A stretch of DNA of 34,020 bases. It comes from Thermodesulfobacteriota bacterium (GTDB lineage Bacteria > Desulfobacterota > DSM-4660 > Desulfatiglandales > Desulfatiglandaceae). The notes below the pieces were generated by a model, which was not told where the DNA came from, ran no database searches, and was given only the letters and a program-made list of their open reading frames with translations. Below, piece by piece: positions 9,684 through 18,087 of the stretch. The translations under genes were made by a program, and so were the position numbers. The stretch spans positions 1-34,020 of the forward strand of contig JAUPKI010000014.1 in NCBI GenBank assembly GCA_030837545.1. Direction: 5' to 3'. Numbering within the stretch: position 1 is the first letter of the stretch; every line of letters begins with the position of its first letter.

Positions 9684-9729
9684 GAATGTCCTCTTTCATT
9701 TATCTGTCACCTTACCGTCCCGCATGGGG

Positions 9730-9897
9730 TCAAGATTTTTGGAGATGTAACGGAAAGCTAAGGGGCGCGGCTTTTGTCGCGTCCTCCTTGAGCGACTTGT
9801 TGGCCCTTTCCTTTTCCTTCAATTCGTAAGCTTTGAGCTTTCGATTGAACTCATAAAGATCGCTGATCTTCTTGAGTACCCTATCGATCTTTGTCAT
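9730..9897 (-). CDS. Small basic protein overlapping the nucleotidyltransferase gene
   Basis: MTKIDRVLKKISDLYEFNRKLKAYELKEKERANKSLKEDATKAAPLSFPLHLQKS; ATG at 9897 lies within the 3' end of the upstream gene (stop at 9881). Confidence 0.5.
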   Translation of the reverse strand: MTKIDRVLKKISDLYEFNRKLKAYELKEKERANKSLKEDATKAAPLSFPLHLQKS

Positions 9898-10339
9898 CTT
9901 CGAGCTTCTCAAAATCGGCCTGATCCTGCTTCGAGTCCCTCGACCTCTTAAGCCAGAACAGATCATTTTTATTCGCAAGCATAACCCTTCCTTCTTCCGA
10001 CTCCGCTACCACTGTATCCTGGATTATCCTTCTGACCTCTTCATCTTTGGCAACAAGAATATCGATCATCATTTCATCTTCCGGGGTGACCTTCAAGAAC
10101 CTGTGAAGCTCGATGGCTACGTTCCTGAATGTCCAGGGTGATGTAGATTCGAAATATTCATCGTTCTCGAGAATGCCTTTGGTTTTCTCGAAATCCTCGG
10201 AATCAACAAGAAGGTCGATATCCCGGGTAAAGCGTGGCTCTGTATAGAACGCCATCGCAACTCCACCCACAAGAGCATACCTCACCTTGTGCTTCTCCAA
10301 CTCCATTACCAACCGTTTGAATTCTTCGAACACATTCAT
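9881..10339 (-). CDS. Nucleotidyltransferase-fold protein (AbiEii / DUF6036-like)
   Basis: MNVFEEFKRLVMELEKHKVRYALVGGVAMAFYTEPRFTRDIDLLVDSEDFEKTKGIL...; the GGVA...RxTxDIDLLV motif is the NTase GG/hDh signature. Confidence 0.82.
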   Translation of the reverse strand: MNVFEEFKRLVMELEKHKVRYALVGGVAMAFYTEPRFTRDIDLLVDSEDFEKTKGILENDEYFESTSPWTFRNVAIELHRFLKVTPEDEMMIDILVAKDEEVRRIIQDTVVAESEEGRVMLANKNDLFWLKRSRDSKQDQADFEKLEDDKDR

Positions 10340-10376
10340 TCTGTTTTCCTTAAAGCCAACGGAAAGCTGTGCGCCT

Positions 10377-10703
10377 TTAAAGGCCAAGGCCGAGTTGGGT
10401 GGTGATGGCTTTGCCAATACCATCCATTTCAGCCTTGGAAATGGAGCCCGCTGAATTGATAAGTCGTTTCTTATTTACTGTAGTAATCTGATCGGCCATT
10501 GCCTTAGACTTCTGACCACGAAACGTCACATATGCTTCGCTCGGATAGAGTTTATCAGTATGGCTCGTTATAGGCACGACCTGGACCCGGTTCAGATAAT
10601 GATTTGCAGCGTCATTGCTTACGATGATGGCTGGTCTTTGTTTGCGGATTTCGCCTCCGGTGGAAGCTTCGAAATGAATCCACCACACTTCACCTCTCTT
10701 CAT
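10377..10703 (-). CDS. MazF/PemK-family endoribonuclease toxin
   Basis: MKRGEVWWIHFEASTGGEIRKQRPAIIVSNDAANHYLNRVQVVPITSHTDKLYPSEAYVTFRGQKSKAMADQITTVNKKRLINSAGSISKAEMDGIGKAITTQLGL. Confidence 0.9.
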   Translation of the reverse strand: MKRGEVWWIHFEASTGGEIRKQRPAIIVSNDAANHYLNRVQVVPITSHTDKLYPSEAYVTFRGQKSKAMADQITTVNKKRLINSAGSISKAEMDGIGKAITTQLGLGL

Positions 10704-10923
10704 CGTTGATGTCTCCAATTGTGCCTTCGGCCCATTCAAGGGCTTCAGCTTCCCTGATTTGATCAGATGCCATCTCCTTATATGCAGAATACATGTCGCT
10801 TTTGAGAACATGTGGACGAACTAAGTCTTCAATAAATCTACTGATTCTTCGTGGACCAATGACTGTTCGCAAGCCCTCATAAACCTCTTCGTTTATGGTC
10901 ACTGTGAGTTTCTTTTGCATCAT
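10690..10923 (-). CDS. Antitoxin paired with the MazF-like toxin
   Basis: MMQKKLTVTINEEVYEGLRTVIGPRRISRFIEDLVRPHV...EGTIGDINDEER; RHH-like N-terminus, overlaps toxin start, SD aaggaggtgatt just upstream. Confidence 0.85.
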   Translation of the reverse strand: MMQKKLTVTINEEVYEGLRTVIGPRRISRFIEDLVRPHVLKSDMYSAYKEMASDQIREAEALEWAEGTIGDINDEER

Positions 10924-10940
10924 AATCACCTCCTTAAACA

Positions 10941-10977
10941 TTGCACGTATAGTAACACGTGCAATATTCAGTGTCAA
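10941..10977 (-). promoter_or_regulatory. Sigma70-type promoter with palindromic operator for the TA/nucleotidyltransferase operon
   Basis: Minus strand TTGACA (10977-10972), 17-bp spacer, TACTAT (10954-10949); palindrome TTGCACGT-8nt-ACGTGCAA (10941-10964) covers the -10; SD and ATG follow. Confidence 0.75.
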
Positions 10978-11035
10978 GGCGCCAAAGTAGGTCATGACCA
11001 GGGCACAGGATCAGCTTCGCGGGCGAGAATTCTTT

Positions 11036-11108
11036 TGAAAGCGGCATGTTGCCATCCGGCAATAAGGGGCGGGATCGAGGCTGCATCCCGCAGGCCGAGA
11101 CTCTCACA
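11036..11108. repeat. REP-like hairpin repeat, copy B
   Basis: aagcggcatgttgccatccggcaataaggggcgggatcgaggctgcatcccgcaggccgagactctcaca, similar to 14803-14867 and to the core of 7676-7728. Confidence 0.65.
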
Positions 11109-11202
11109 GGAAAAGGAAACCCCCTCATTCGCGGTTGGGGATTATTCTCATGCCACATCATGATTAATAAACTATCCTATTGAGTTTCTTCTATATTTTG
11201 GC

Positions 11203-11883
11203 TTAACAAAATCCAAAAACAGCTACTTCTTCCAGACGTTTTTTTTGTAACACCGGGACTTCGGCGCCGTCGACCGGATAACCGGTCACCAGGATCATAA
11301 AAGGCTTTTCGTTTGAAGGTCGGGACAGCACCCTATTCAAAAAGGCCATGTTGGCGGGGGTATAAGTTAATGAGGCCAGCCCGGCATGGTGGAGGGCGGT
11401 AATCAGCATGCCGGTGGCGATCCCCACCGACTCCTGTACATAGTAGTGTTTCTGCTTTTTGCCGTCCGCATCATAGCCGTGACGTTGAGAGAATATGACA
11501 ATGAGATAGGGCGCTGAGACCAGAAACGGTTTGTGATAGATGGTCCCCAGGGGGGCGAGCGCATCGACCCACTGCCGTGTGGCTTGGGCCGTATAAAATT
11601 CACGCTCCACGGTCTCGGCGGCTTCGCGAATCTCTTTTTTCACTTCGGGGTCCGACACCACCACAAAGGTCCAGGGCTGGATGTTGGCGCCGCTGGGCGA
11701 CGCGGCTGCCGTTCGGATACAGTCTCTGATAATCTCCACGGGGACGGGTCGATCCGAAAAATGGCGCACGCTTCTTCGTCGTTTCATCTCCAGGTAAAAA
11801 TCGGCAGCCCGCTGCTTCATCTCCTCAACTGGATATTCCCTGTACCCGCGATAAGGTTCAAATGCCTTTTCAGTCATGCCCAT
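11203..11883 (-). CDS. Nitroreductase-superfamily flavoprotein closely resembling iodotyrosine deiodinase
   Basis: [99 protein letters not shown]...[32 protein letters not shown]...[16 protein letters not shown]. Confidence 0.9.
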   Translation of the reverse strand: MGMTEKAFEPYRGYREYPVEEMKQRAADFYLEMKRRRSVRHFSDRPVPVEIIRDCIRTAAASPSGANIQPWTFVVVSDPEVKKEIREAAETVEREFYTAQATRQWVDALAPLGTIYHKPFLVSAPYLIVIFSQRHGYDADGKKQKHYYVQESVGIATGMLITALHHAGLASLTYTPANMAFLNRVLSRPSNEKPFMILVTGYPVDGAEVPVLQKKRLEEVAVFGFC

Positions 11884-12016
11884 GCTCCTGTCTGTCTCGT
11901 GTCCATATTACAACGGCGTCCGCGATAAGATTCTCCCTTTTTGAGCGGATGCCTATCATTATCAACCGGCGGCGATGACAATAAAAGCAAAGGGTCTTCT
12001 TTGAAGAACGTGCCTC

Positions 12017-13348
12017 TCAGATATCTTTCAGGAGTCGGTTGGCAGGAGATTGATGAATCGCCTCGCGGAACGTCTCCAAGGCCGCTGAGAGCGACGCTGA
12101 CGCCGCCGTTTCCGCCACCCGAATGGAACGTAGCCCCCTCTGATCCAGGGCATCCAGGACACGGGCCACCGTCATATCGTGAATGGTGAAGGCTGGCTGG
12201 TAGGCCGGATCATTTTTGTCGGTCGCCTTGATTTCAGACGCAATTCCGCTGTGAACCAGATCAAAGAGGATCTGCCGCAACAGGCGAATGGGGATCTCGA
12301 GGATCTGGGAGATCTCCTGGGCTGTCAACGGCTTCTCTCCGCTGGCAAAACGATGCGTCAACAAATGGGCCACCATGAGAGAGAGAAGCCTTTTGAAGGA
12401 TAGACTGATCTTTTGAGAATCCGGTTCAAACTCGTAGGTGTCAACATTTTGATGGGCAAAAGAAACCTCCGCGCCGATAAGGACAATCATCCAACTGAGT
12501 TGGAGCCATGCGAGAAAGAGAGGGAGCGCCGCAAAGCTCCCATAGATGGCGTTGTATTTGGAGACCCCTACCTGAAAATGGATGTATCCCCACTGGACGG
12601 CTTGATAAACCGTCCCGGCAATGATGCCCGCAATGAGACCCGACCTGAATCGGACCTTGGTGTTCGGCACCAGGATATAGATAAAGGTGAAAAGTCCCCA
12701 GATCACACAATAAGGGAGCAGCTTCAGCAAAAAAAATATCAGATTGCTGACATACCCTAATAAAGCAAACTTGGCGGTAATCGTCGCCACCTGGGTACTG
12801 ATGAAAATCGTGATGCTGCCCGACATGGTCAGCAGGATGGGACAGATCACAAGGATGGTCAGGTAATCGCTGAACTTCCTTCCGAGACTCCGGCCTTCTT
12901 CGATGCCCCAAATGTCATTGAAGGAATTTTCAATATCCCTCAGGACCCGTATCACGGCCCAGAAGAGGACCGCCATGCCGACACCCGCTATGACCCCGCC
13001 TTTGGTTGCCTCTAAGAGGGAGTGGGCAAAATCGATGATTCGTGTCGCCACCTCCTCCTGGCCCTGAAATCTTTCCAGGAGATCTTCCTGCAGAAACTTT
13101 TCAAACCCGAACCCCTTGGCAATGCCAAAGCCCATGGCCAAGACCGGAACAATGCCCAGGAGGGAATAGAGCGTCAGGGCCGAGGCCCTCAGATGGATCC
13201 GGTCCTCATTAAACCCGCGAGTGGCCAGGAGCACGATTCGGAGCAATCGGATCCCGAACGATCTCTTCTTGGAAAGATCCTTCAGGCGGATTCTCCAGAC
13301 GCCGGTCCTGATAAATTCCATGAACTGCGAGGTCACAACCCCTCCCAA
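12017..13348 (-). CDS. YihY/BrkB-family inner-membrane protein with C-terminal winged-helix-like domain
   Basis: RASALTLYSLLGIVPVLAMGFGIAKGFG...FWAVIRVLRDIENSFNDIWGIEEGRSLGRKFSDYLTILVI...YNAIYGSFAALPLFLAWLQLSWMIVLIGAEVSFAHQ; start may be 13321. Confidence 0.9.
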   Translation of the reverse strand: MGGVVTSQFMEFIRTGVWRIRLKDLSKKRSFGIRLLRIVLLATRGFNEDRIHLRASALTLYSLLGIVPVLAMGFGIAKGFGFEKFLQEDLLERFQGQEEVATRIIDFAHSLLEATKGGVIAGVGMAVLFWAVIRVLRDIENSFNDIWGIEEGRSLGRKFSDYLTILVICPILLTMSGSITIFISTQVATITAKFALLGYVSNLIFFLLKLLPYCVIWGLFTFIYILVPNTKVRFRSGLIAGIIAGTVYQAVQWGYIHFQVGVSKYNAIYGSFAALPLFLAWLQLSWMIVLIGAEVSFAHQNVDTYEFEPDSQKISLSFKRLLSLMVAHLLTHRFASGEKPLTAQEISQILEIPIRLLRQILFDLVHSGIASEIKATDKNDPAYQPAFTIHDMTVARVLDALDQRGLRSIRVAETAASASLSAALETFREAIHQSPANRLLKDI

Positions 13349-13723
13349 ATTATGTCGGGCACACCCTCGTGGTCGAGCATTGAGATTTCAATATAACGGA
13401 GGAGGAAGCTTGCTGTCAACAACGGGATTGAAGGGCGGAAAGGCCAAGGCCCTGACGAGCCTATCCATCTCTCTCTTCTGATTAAATCAGGCATGGCTCG
13501 CACATTTTTTGTCGGATTTTTGTTGTTTTCTGGTCTTGCTTGTTATATGAAATTTAGTATTTATGGCTCCCTACCCCATACAGAGACTCCTTTTCCGTAC
13601 AATACCCCATGTTCGAGTCGCAGTATCTGCGGGCCGGAGACCAGACAGGGAAGGGACGTGACGCAACCCGTAAGACATTGCGGTGTAATTTGCTGGTTGG
13701 GTCGATAGTTGAAGAGGGAGACC

Positions 13724-13915
13724 ATGCCCCTGCAAATCGATACGGAAGCGATGAATGCCAGGATCCTGGCCATAAAAAAGAACGCCATGGAACTGTACCG
13801 TATGGCGGATGATTTTCCGGCCGTTGCCAGAAATTCGGCCCGAATTCTTGCAAGCGCCAGGATGTTGGAGTTGAACCTGTCGGACCTCGAGGACCTCGAG
13901 GGGAATGATTCATAA
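13724..13915 (+). CDS. Small hypothetical protein (63 aa) upstream of NRDE gene
   Basis: MPLQIDTEAMNARILAIKKNAMELYRMADDFPAVARNSARILASARMLELNLSDLEDLEGNDS; ends 6 nt before the next ATG; gagggagacc upstream could serve as SD. Confidence 0.65.
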   Translation: MPLQIDTEAMNARILAIKKNAMELYRMADDFPAVARNSARILASARMLELNLSDLEDLEGNDS

Positions 13916-13921
13916 AGACAG

Positions 13922-14692
13922 ATGTGCCTCCTTCTGCTCGCCCTTCATGCCCATCCTGTTTACAAACTGGTTATTGCCGCCAACCGGGATGAATTCTACG
14001 ATCGACCGACGGCAGCCGCTGGATTCTGGAATGAACGCCCTGACATTCTGGCAGGGAGAGATCTGCGCTCAGAAGGAACATGGTTCGGGATCAGCAGAAG
14101 AGGGAGGATCGCAGCCGTTACCAATTATCGCGATCCGGCCTCTCTCAAGCCCGATGCACCCTCCAGGGGCAGGTTGGTCAGTGATTTTCTCGCAGGCGAA
14201 GAGGAGCCAGAGGCATATTTATCCAGAGTGGACCTAAGGGGAGGGGACTATAACGGGTTCAACCTTGTCGTGGGCATCGAAGATCGCCTCTGCTGGTATT
14301 CCAACCGGGGACATGACATTCACCGCATCACGCCCGGAATCCATGGCCTCAGCAACCATCTCCTGAATACCCCATGGCCCAAGGTCTCCCGGGGAAAGTC
14401 CGCCCTGAGGCAGATGCTTTCCAATACCCCCCACCCCTCGCCAGAGGCCCTTTTTGAAATCCTCGTCGACCGATCCGTTGCAGCCGATGATCGCTTGCCG
14501 GACACGGGGGTCGGGATCGAATGGGAACGCCTTCTGTCACCCATCTTCATCGCCAGCCCCAGCTATGGAACCCGGTCTTCCACAATCCTTCTCATGGATG
14601 GGGAAAACCGCGTCACCTTCCTGGAAAGGACCCACAGTTCAGCGCCGGATCAACATAGGGACGTGGCATTTGAATTTATGATTCAGGACTGA
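13922..14692 (+). CDS. NRDE (TANGO2-like) family protein
   Basis: MCLLLLALHAHPVYKLVIAANRDEFYDRPTAAAGFWNERPDILAGRDLRSEGTWFGISRRGRIAAVTNYRDP carries the NRDE motif. Confidence 0.93.
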   Translation: MCLLLLALHAHPVYKLVIAANRDEFYDRPTAAAGFWNERPDILAGRDLRSEGTWFGISRRGRIAAVTNYRDPASLKPDAPSRGRLVSDFLAGEEEPEAYLSRVDLRGGDYNGFNLVVGIEDRLCWYSNRGHDIHRITPGIHGLSNHLLNTPWPKVSRGKSALRQMLSNTPHPSPEALFEILVDRSVAADDRLPDTGVGIEWERLLSPIFIASPSYGTRSSTILLMDGENRVTFLERTHSSAPDQHRDVAFEFMIQD

Positions 14693-14802
14693 AAGACAGG
14701 GAAAGACGCTTGCCAAACCAGGAGTATTGGGGGGCGGGGACCTGTTTTCGTGGCAAATGCTCATGGCGACGAGGTTTGTCGCTTCCGGGGATGAGTTCTT
14801 TT

Positions 14803-14867
14803 TGTGAGAGTGGCATGCCGCCATCCCGCGGGATCGAGGCTGGATCCCGCAGGGCGGGACTCTCACA
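14803..14867. repeat. REP-like hairpin repeat, copy C
   Basis: tgtgagagt (14803-14811) and actctcaca (14859-14867) are perfect inverted 9-mers; inner gcgggatc / ggatcccgc also pair. Confidence 0.7.
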
Positions 14868-14931
14868 GGCAAAAACCAGTCATTTTGCCCATTCGTGTCA
14901 TTCGTGTCATTCGTGGTTAAAAATCGGTTTC

Positions 14932-16500
14932 TTATTTGGCATACCCTACGGCCCGAGTTTCACGGATCACGGTCACCCTGATCTGGCCTGGATAGGTCAA
15001 TTCCTTTTCTATCTTTTTTGCAATTTCATTGCAGAGCAGATGGGCCTGGTCGTCGTCCACGAGCTTACTTTCAACCATGATCCGGATTTCCCTGCCAGCC
15101 TGAATGGCAAACGACTTGCTCACCCCATGAAAAGAGGTGGCAATCTCCTCAAGCTTTTCGAGTCGCTTGACATACGACTCCAGCATTTCTTGGCGGGCCC
15201 CCGGTCTGGCGCCGGAGAGGGTATCGGCAGCCTGGACCAAAACGGCCAGTATCGATTCGGGCTGTACATCTTCATGATGGGCCGCAATGGCATGAATGAC
15301 CTGGGCCGATTCCCCGTGTCTCCTGGCCAGATCCGCCCCGATAAGCGCATGGGGGCCCTCTACCTCATGATCCACGGCCTTCCCGATGTCATGGAGGAGC
15401 CCTGCCCGCTTCGCCTGCTTTACATTGACACCGAGTTCGGCCGCCATGACGCCACACAGAAAGCTGACTTCCATGGAATGCTGGAGCACATTCTGCGTAT
15501 AGCTGGAACGATACTTGAGTCGTCCAATAAGTTTGACAAGTTCTGGATTGATCCCGTGGACCCCCACATCAAAGGTAGCCTGCTCACCGGCCTCCTTGAT
15601 GCTTGCTTCAATCTCCTTGTCCACCTTGGCGACAATCTCCTCGATCCTGGCCGGGTGAATCCTGCCGTCATCAATGAGCCGCTCCAGCGAAATCTTGGCG
15701 ACCTGCCGTCTCACCGGGTTAAAACCAGACAATATGACCGCCTCAGGAGTATCGTCGATAATCAGATCGATCCCCGTCGCTGCCTCAATCGCGCGAATAT
15801 TTCTCCCCTCTCTCCCGATGATCCGCCCCTTCATCTCTTCGTTCGGAAGGCTCACCACGGAAACGATCTTTTCAGCCGCATAATCCCCGGCGTACCTCTT
15901 GACAGCCAGGGCGATAATCTCCTGGGACTTCCGGTCGGCCTCAGTCCTCGCCTCATTTTCAATCCTTCGAATAATCTTTGCCGCATCATGCTTGGCCTCC
16001 ATTTCCATGGAACTGATCAGGATCTGCTTGGCCTCTTCCACGGAAATCCCGGCGAGTTTCTCCAACTGCTTCCTCTGATCCGAAACGAGGCGGTTATACT
16101 CATCCTCCTTCTTCCGGATCTCCTTCCGGGTCCTGTCAGTCTCCTGTTCCCTTTCGGAAATCTTCTCCTCCCTTTTTTCTAACTGCTCGACCTTTTTATC
16201 AAGTTGCTCTGTCTTGTGAAGCAGGCGCTTTTCCTGGATCAAGAGGTTCTCTTTCTTCTCCCTGTTCTCCTTTTCAAACTCGAGCTTCATCTGGTAAACA
16301 GAGTCTTTGGCCTGAAGGGCCGTCTCTCTTTTGATCGTCTTGGCCTCTTTCTGGGCCTCAGCCAATATCCTTTTGGAGTATTCTTCAATGGCCTCGATTC
16401 TGTTCTCTACAAGTTTCTTGCGGACCAAGAAGCCGACAAGAGACCCTACCATCAGGCCTGCCCCGATCAACACAACGATATACACAGCGCTTATCACCAT
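14932..16500 (-). CDS. rny: Ribonuclease Y
   Basis: N-terminal TM, long coiled coil, KH ([44 protein letters not shown]), HD ([43 protein letters not shown]), C-terminal [21 protein letters not shown]. Confidence 0.98.
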   Translation of the reverse strand: MVISAVYIVVLIGAGLMVGSLVGFLVRKKLVENRIEAIEEYSKRILAEAQKEAKTIKRETALQAKDSVYQMKLEFEKENREKKENLLIQEKRLLHKTEQLDKKVEQLEKREEKISEREQETDRTRKEIRKKEDEYNRLVSDQRKQLEKLAGISVEEAKQILISSMEMEAKHDAAKIIRRIENEARTEADRKSQEIIALAVKRYAGDYAAEKIVSVVSLPNEEMKGRIIGREGRNIRAIEAATGIDLIIDDTPEAVILSGFNPVRRQVAKISLERLIDDGRIHPARIEEIVAKVDKEIEASIKEAGEQATFDVGVHGINPELVKLIGRLKYRSSYTQNVLQHSMEVSFLCGVMAAELGVNVKQAKRAGLLHDIGKAVDHEVEGPHALIGADLARRHGESAQVIHAIAAHHEDVQPESILAVLVQAADTLSGARPGARQEMLESYVKRLEKLEEIATSFHGVSKSFAIQAGREIRIMVESKLVDDDQAHLLCNEIAKKIEKELTYPGQIRVTVIRETRAVGYAK

Positions 16501-16554
16501 CTTGACTAACGCTCCTGATTCATCATCAATCTAATTCACCACTTCCGCCGCAAG

Positions 16555-16640
16555 CCTCGGGGATTCTCCAAATTTAAGGAGAATTCCTTACCTGTTAAGT
16601 TCGCTCGCTAACCCCGCGGCAAGCAACAGGGCATGCACTT
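16555..16640. repeat. Inverted-repeat-rich element in the rny 5' region
   Basis: gattctccaaatttaaggagaattc is an inverted repeat, followed by aaccccgcggcaagc; resembles the ccccgtagcttgctgcgggg hairpin near 24637-24668. Confidence 0.35.
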
Positions 16641-16916
16641 GCTGTGAATTCTCGAAAATAATGGTAAGTATGGTCTTTCGCTTCAGATTTCAGGTTCAGA
16701 ATAAATACAAGGCAGATTCACCACAGAGGGGGTCGTTTTGGAACGGAAAGGGCCACATCCGCACATCAAAGCGGCCCATCCATAGGAGACAGGGGGATAA
16801 AAGGCACTACCAACGGCCATGCAACCATGCGCTACTTTATCGGCTTCTCAACAATGTTCGAAAAACCATTTCAGCTTTGAAACACACCATCACGATTTGT
16901 CCTTATTCGCTCTAAC

Positions 16917-17044
16917 GATTATATGAGTCGCACGCAGTGCAGTTATCCCGATAACCCCTCTCACACCTGGATGCCTTATATGTCGTAACCCCCGGAACAG
17001 CACGGGCCCCAAACAAAACCGTGCGGATACGGAGGAATATAATC
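16917..17044 (-). ncRNA. ssrS: Candidate 6S RNA (core region; true ends probably extend outward)
   Basis: Immediately downstream of zapA and before rny. Minus strand: terminal GATTATAT (17044-17037) pairs with ATATAATC (16924-16917); internal CGCAC/GTGCG pairing; small hairpin GTTAT-CGGG-ATAAC on the 3' arm. Confidence 0.5.
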
Positions 17045-17085
17045 CCTTGAGACCCCTCTTGAGGCGCCTATCCTGGACATATCGC

Positions 17086-17367
17086 CTACTGAGACAGGGC
17101 GTCGATCTGCTCATTGAGGGAACGAATCCGGGCCTCCACATATTTTGCCAGCTCATCGCGTTCTCTCAACGCCTGGAAATAATCGCTGGCCACATAAAAC
17201 GCAGCCAGGATGGCCGCCTTCCCTTCTGAAAGATGGGCCCCGCTGTTTCTGATCTCCCCCAGCTTGACATTTATGAATTCAGCGATCTCCCTGACTCGCT
17301 CTTCATCCTCATCGCTCCTTAACAGATACTCGTGATCAAGGATTCTGATTCTGATAGGCTTCTTCAT
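17086..17367 (-). CDS. zapA: Cell division protein ZapA
   Basis: MKKPIRIRILDHEYLLRSDEDEERVREIAEFINVKLGEIRNSGAHLSEGKAAILAAFYVASDYFQALRERDEL; zapB-like gene adjacent. Confidence 0.92.
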   Translation of the reverse strand: MKKPIRIRILDHEYLLRSDEDEERVREIAEFINVKLGEIRNSGAHLSEGKAAILAAFYVASDYFQALRERDELAKYVEARIRSLNEQIDALSQ

Positions 17368-17513
17368 ATCCCCGTCAGATGCTCACTGGCTGCACAATGA
17401 GATTCTCCGTGATTGGCCTGGGATAGGGTCTCATAGCTCTTTTCTCTTCGGCAAGCGTCCCACCCCGCAAACCACCTTGAAAATCTCCTGAAAACACATG
17501 CTGGAGCAGGCCC

Positions 17514-17801
17514 CTAACCGTCGATCTGCTCGATTTTTTCCAAGAGAGACACAATTCGCTTCCTGGCCTTGTCCCGGCCTGATTTAAGGCCTTCCACCTC
17601 CCGTGTCAGGTCCGTCAGCTTTTCCTCCTGAATCTGGAGCTTTTCATTCAGCGATTCCTTCTCGGTCTTCAGACCCTTTATCGTCGTTATCAGTTTGTCT
17701 ATTTTTTCTTCGAGCAATTGAAATTGATCGGTCTCTTCCGAATTCAAAGCGTTCCAGCCACTATACTGGCTGGTCTTCTCCCCTTTTTCCATGGTATTCA
17801 A
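17514..17801 (-). CDS. zapB: ZapB-like coiled-coil cell division protein
   Basis: FQLLEEKIDKLITTIKGLKTEKESLNEKLQIQEEKLTDLTREVEGLKSGRDKARKRIVSLLEKIEQIDG upstream of zapA. Confidence 0.8.
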   Translation of the reverse strand: MNTMEKGEKTSQYSGWNALNSEETDQFQLLEEKIDKLITTIKGLKTEKESLNEKLQIQEEKLTDLTREVEGLKSGRDKARKRIVSLLEKIEQIDG

Positions 17802-17893
17802 ATCCTCTCCATTTTTATTAACTTACGGTAAAAATCATCCATTTTTTAACGGGTTACGAGTCCAAACATGGAGCACGTTGGAATCAAAGCCAG

Positions 17894-18046
17894 TAATTAG
17901 TGCCTGAACGGAAACCGGCAAAATTCTTTTATAGTCCCCCTTTGGGTTAAAGGGGGATTTAGGGGGATTTTTTCAAATTGACTTCTTTTCATCCAATCCC
18001 CCCTGCCCCCTTTGCGAAAGGGGGGTTTTCGTTCAGGCACTAATTA
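17894..18046. mobile_element. 153-bp MITE-like element
   Basis: 22-bp TIRs taattagtgcctgaacggaaac (17894-17915) and gttttcgttcaggcactaatta (18025-18046), one mismatch; internal G/C-run inverted repeats (ccccctttgggttaaagggggatttagggggatt ... aatcccccctgccccctttgcgaaagggggg); no ORF. Confidence 0.8.
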
Positions 18047-18087
18047 GGCATATTACCCCTGGAATCGCAAAAGGTCAATAAATAAAA

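Noticed and set aside
14710-16182. 490-aa plus-strand ORF
   Set aside because: Antisense shadow of rny; no recognisable motifs, while the minus strand encodes full-length RNase Y.
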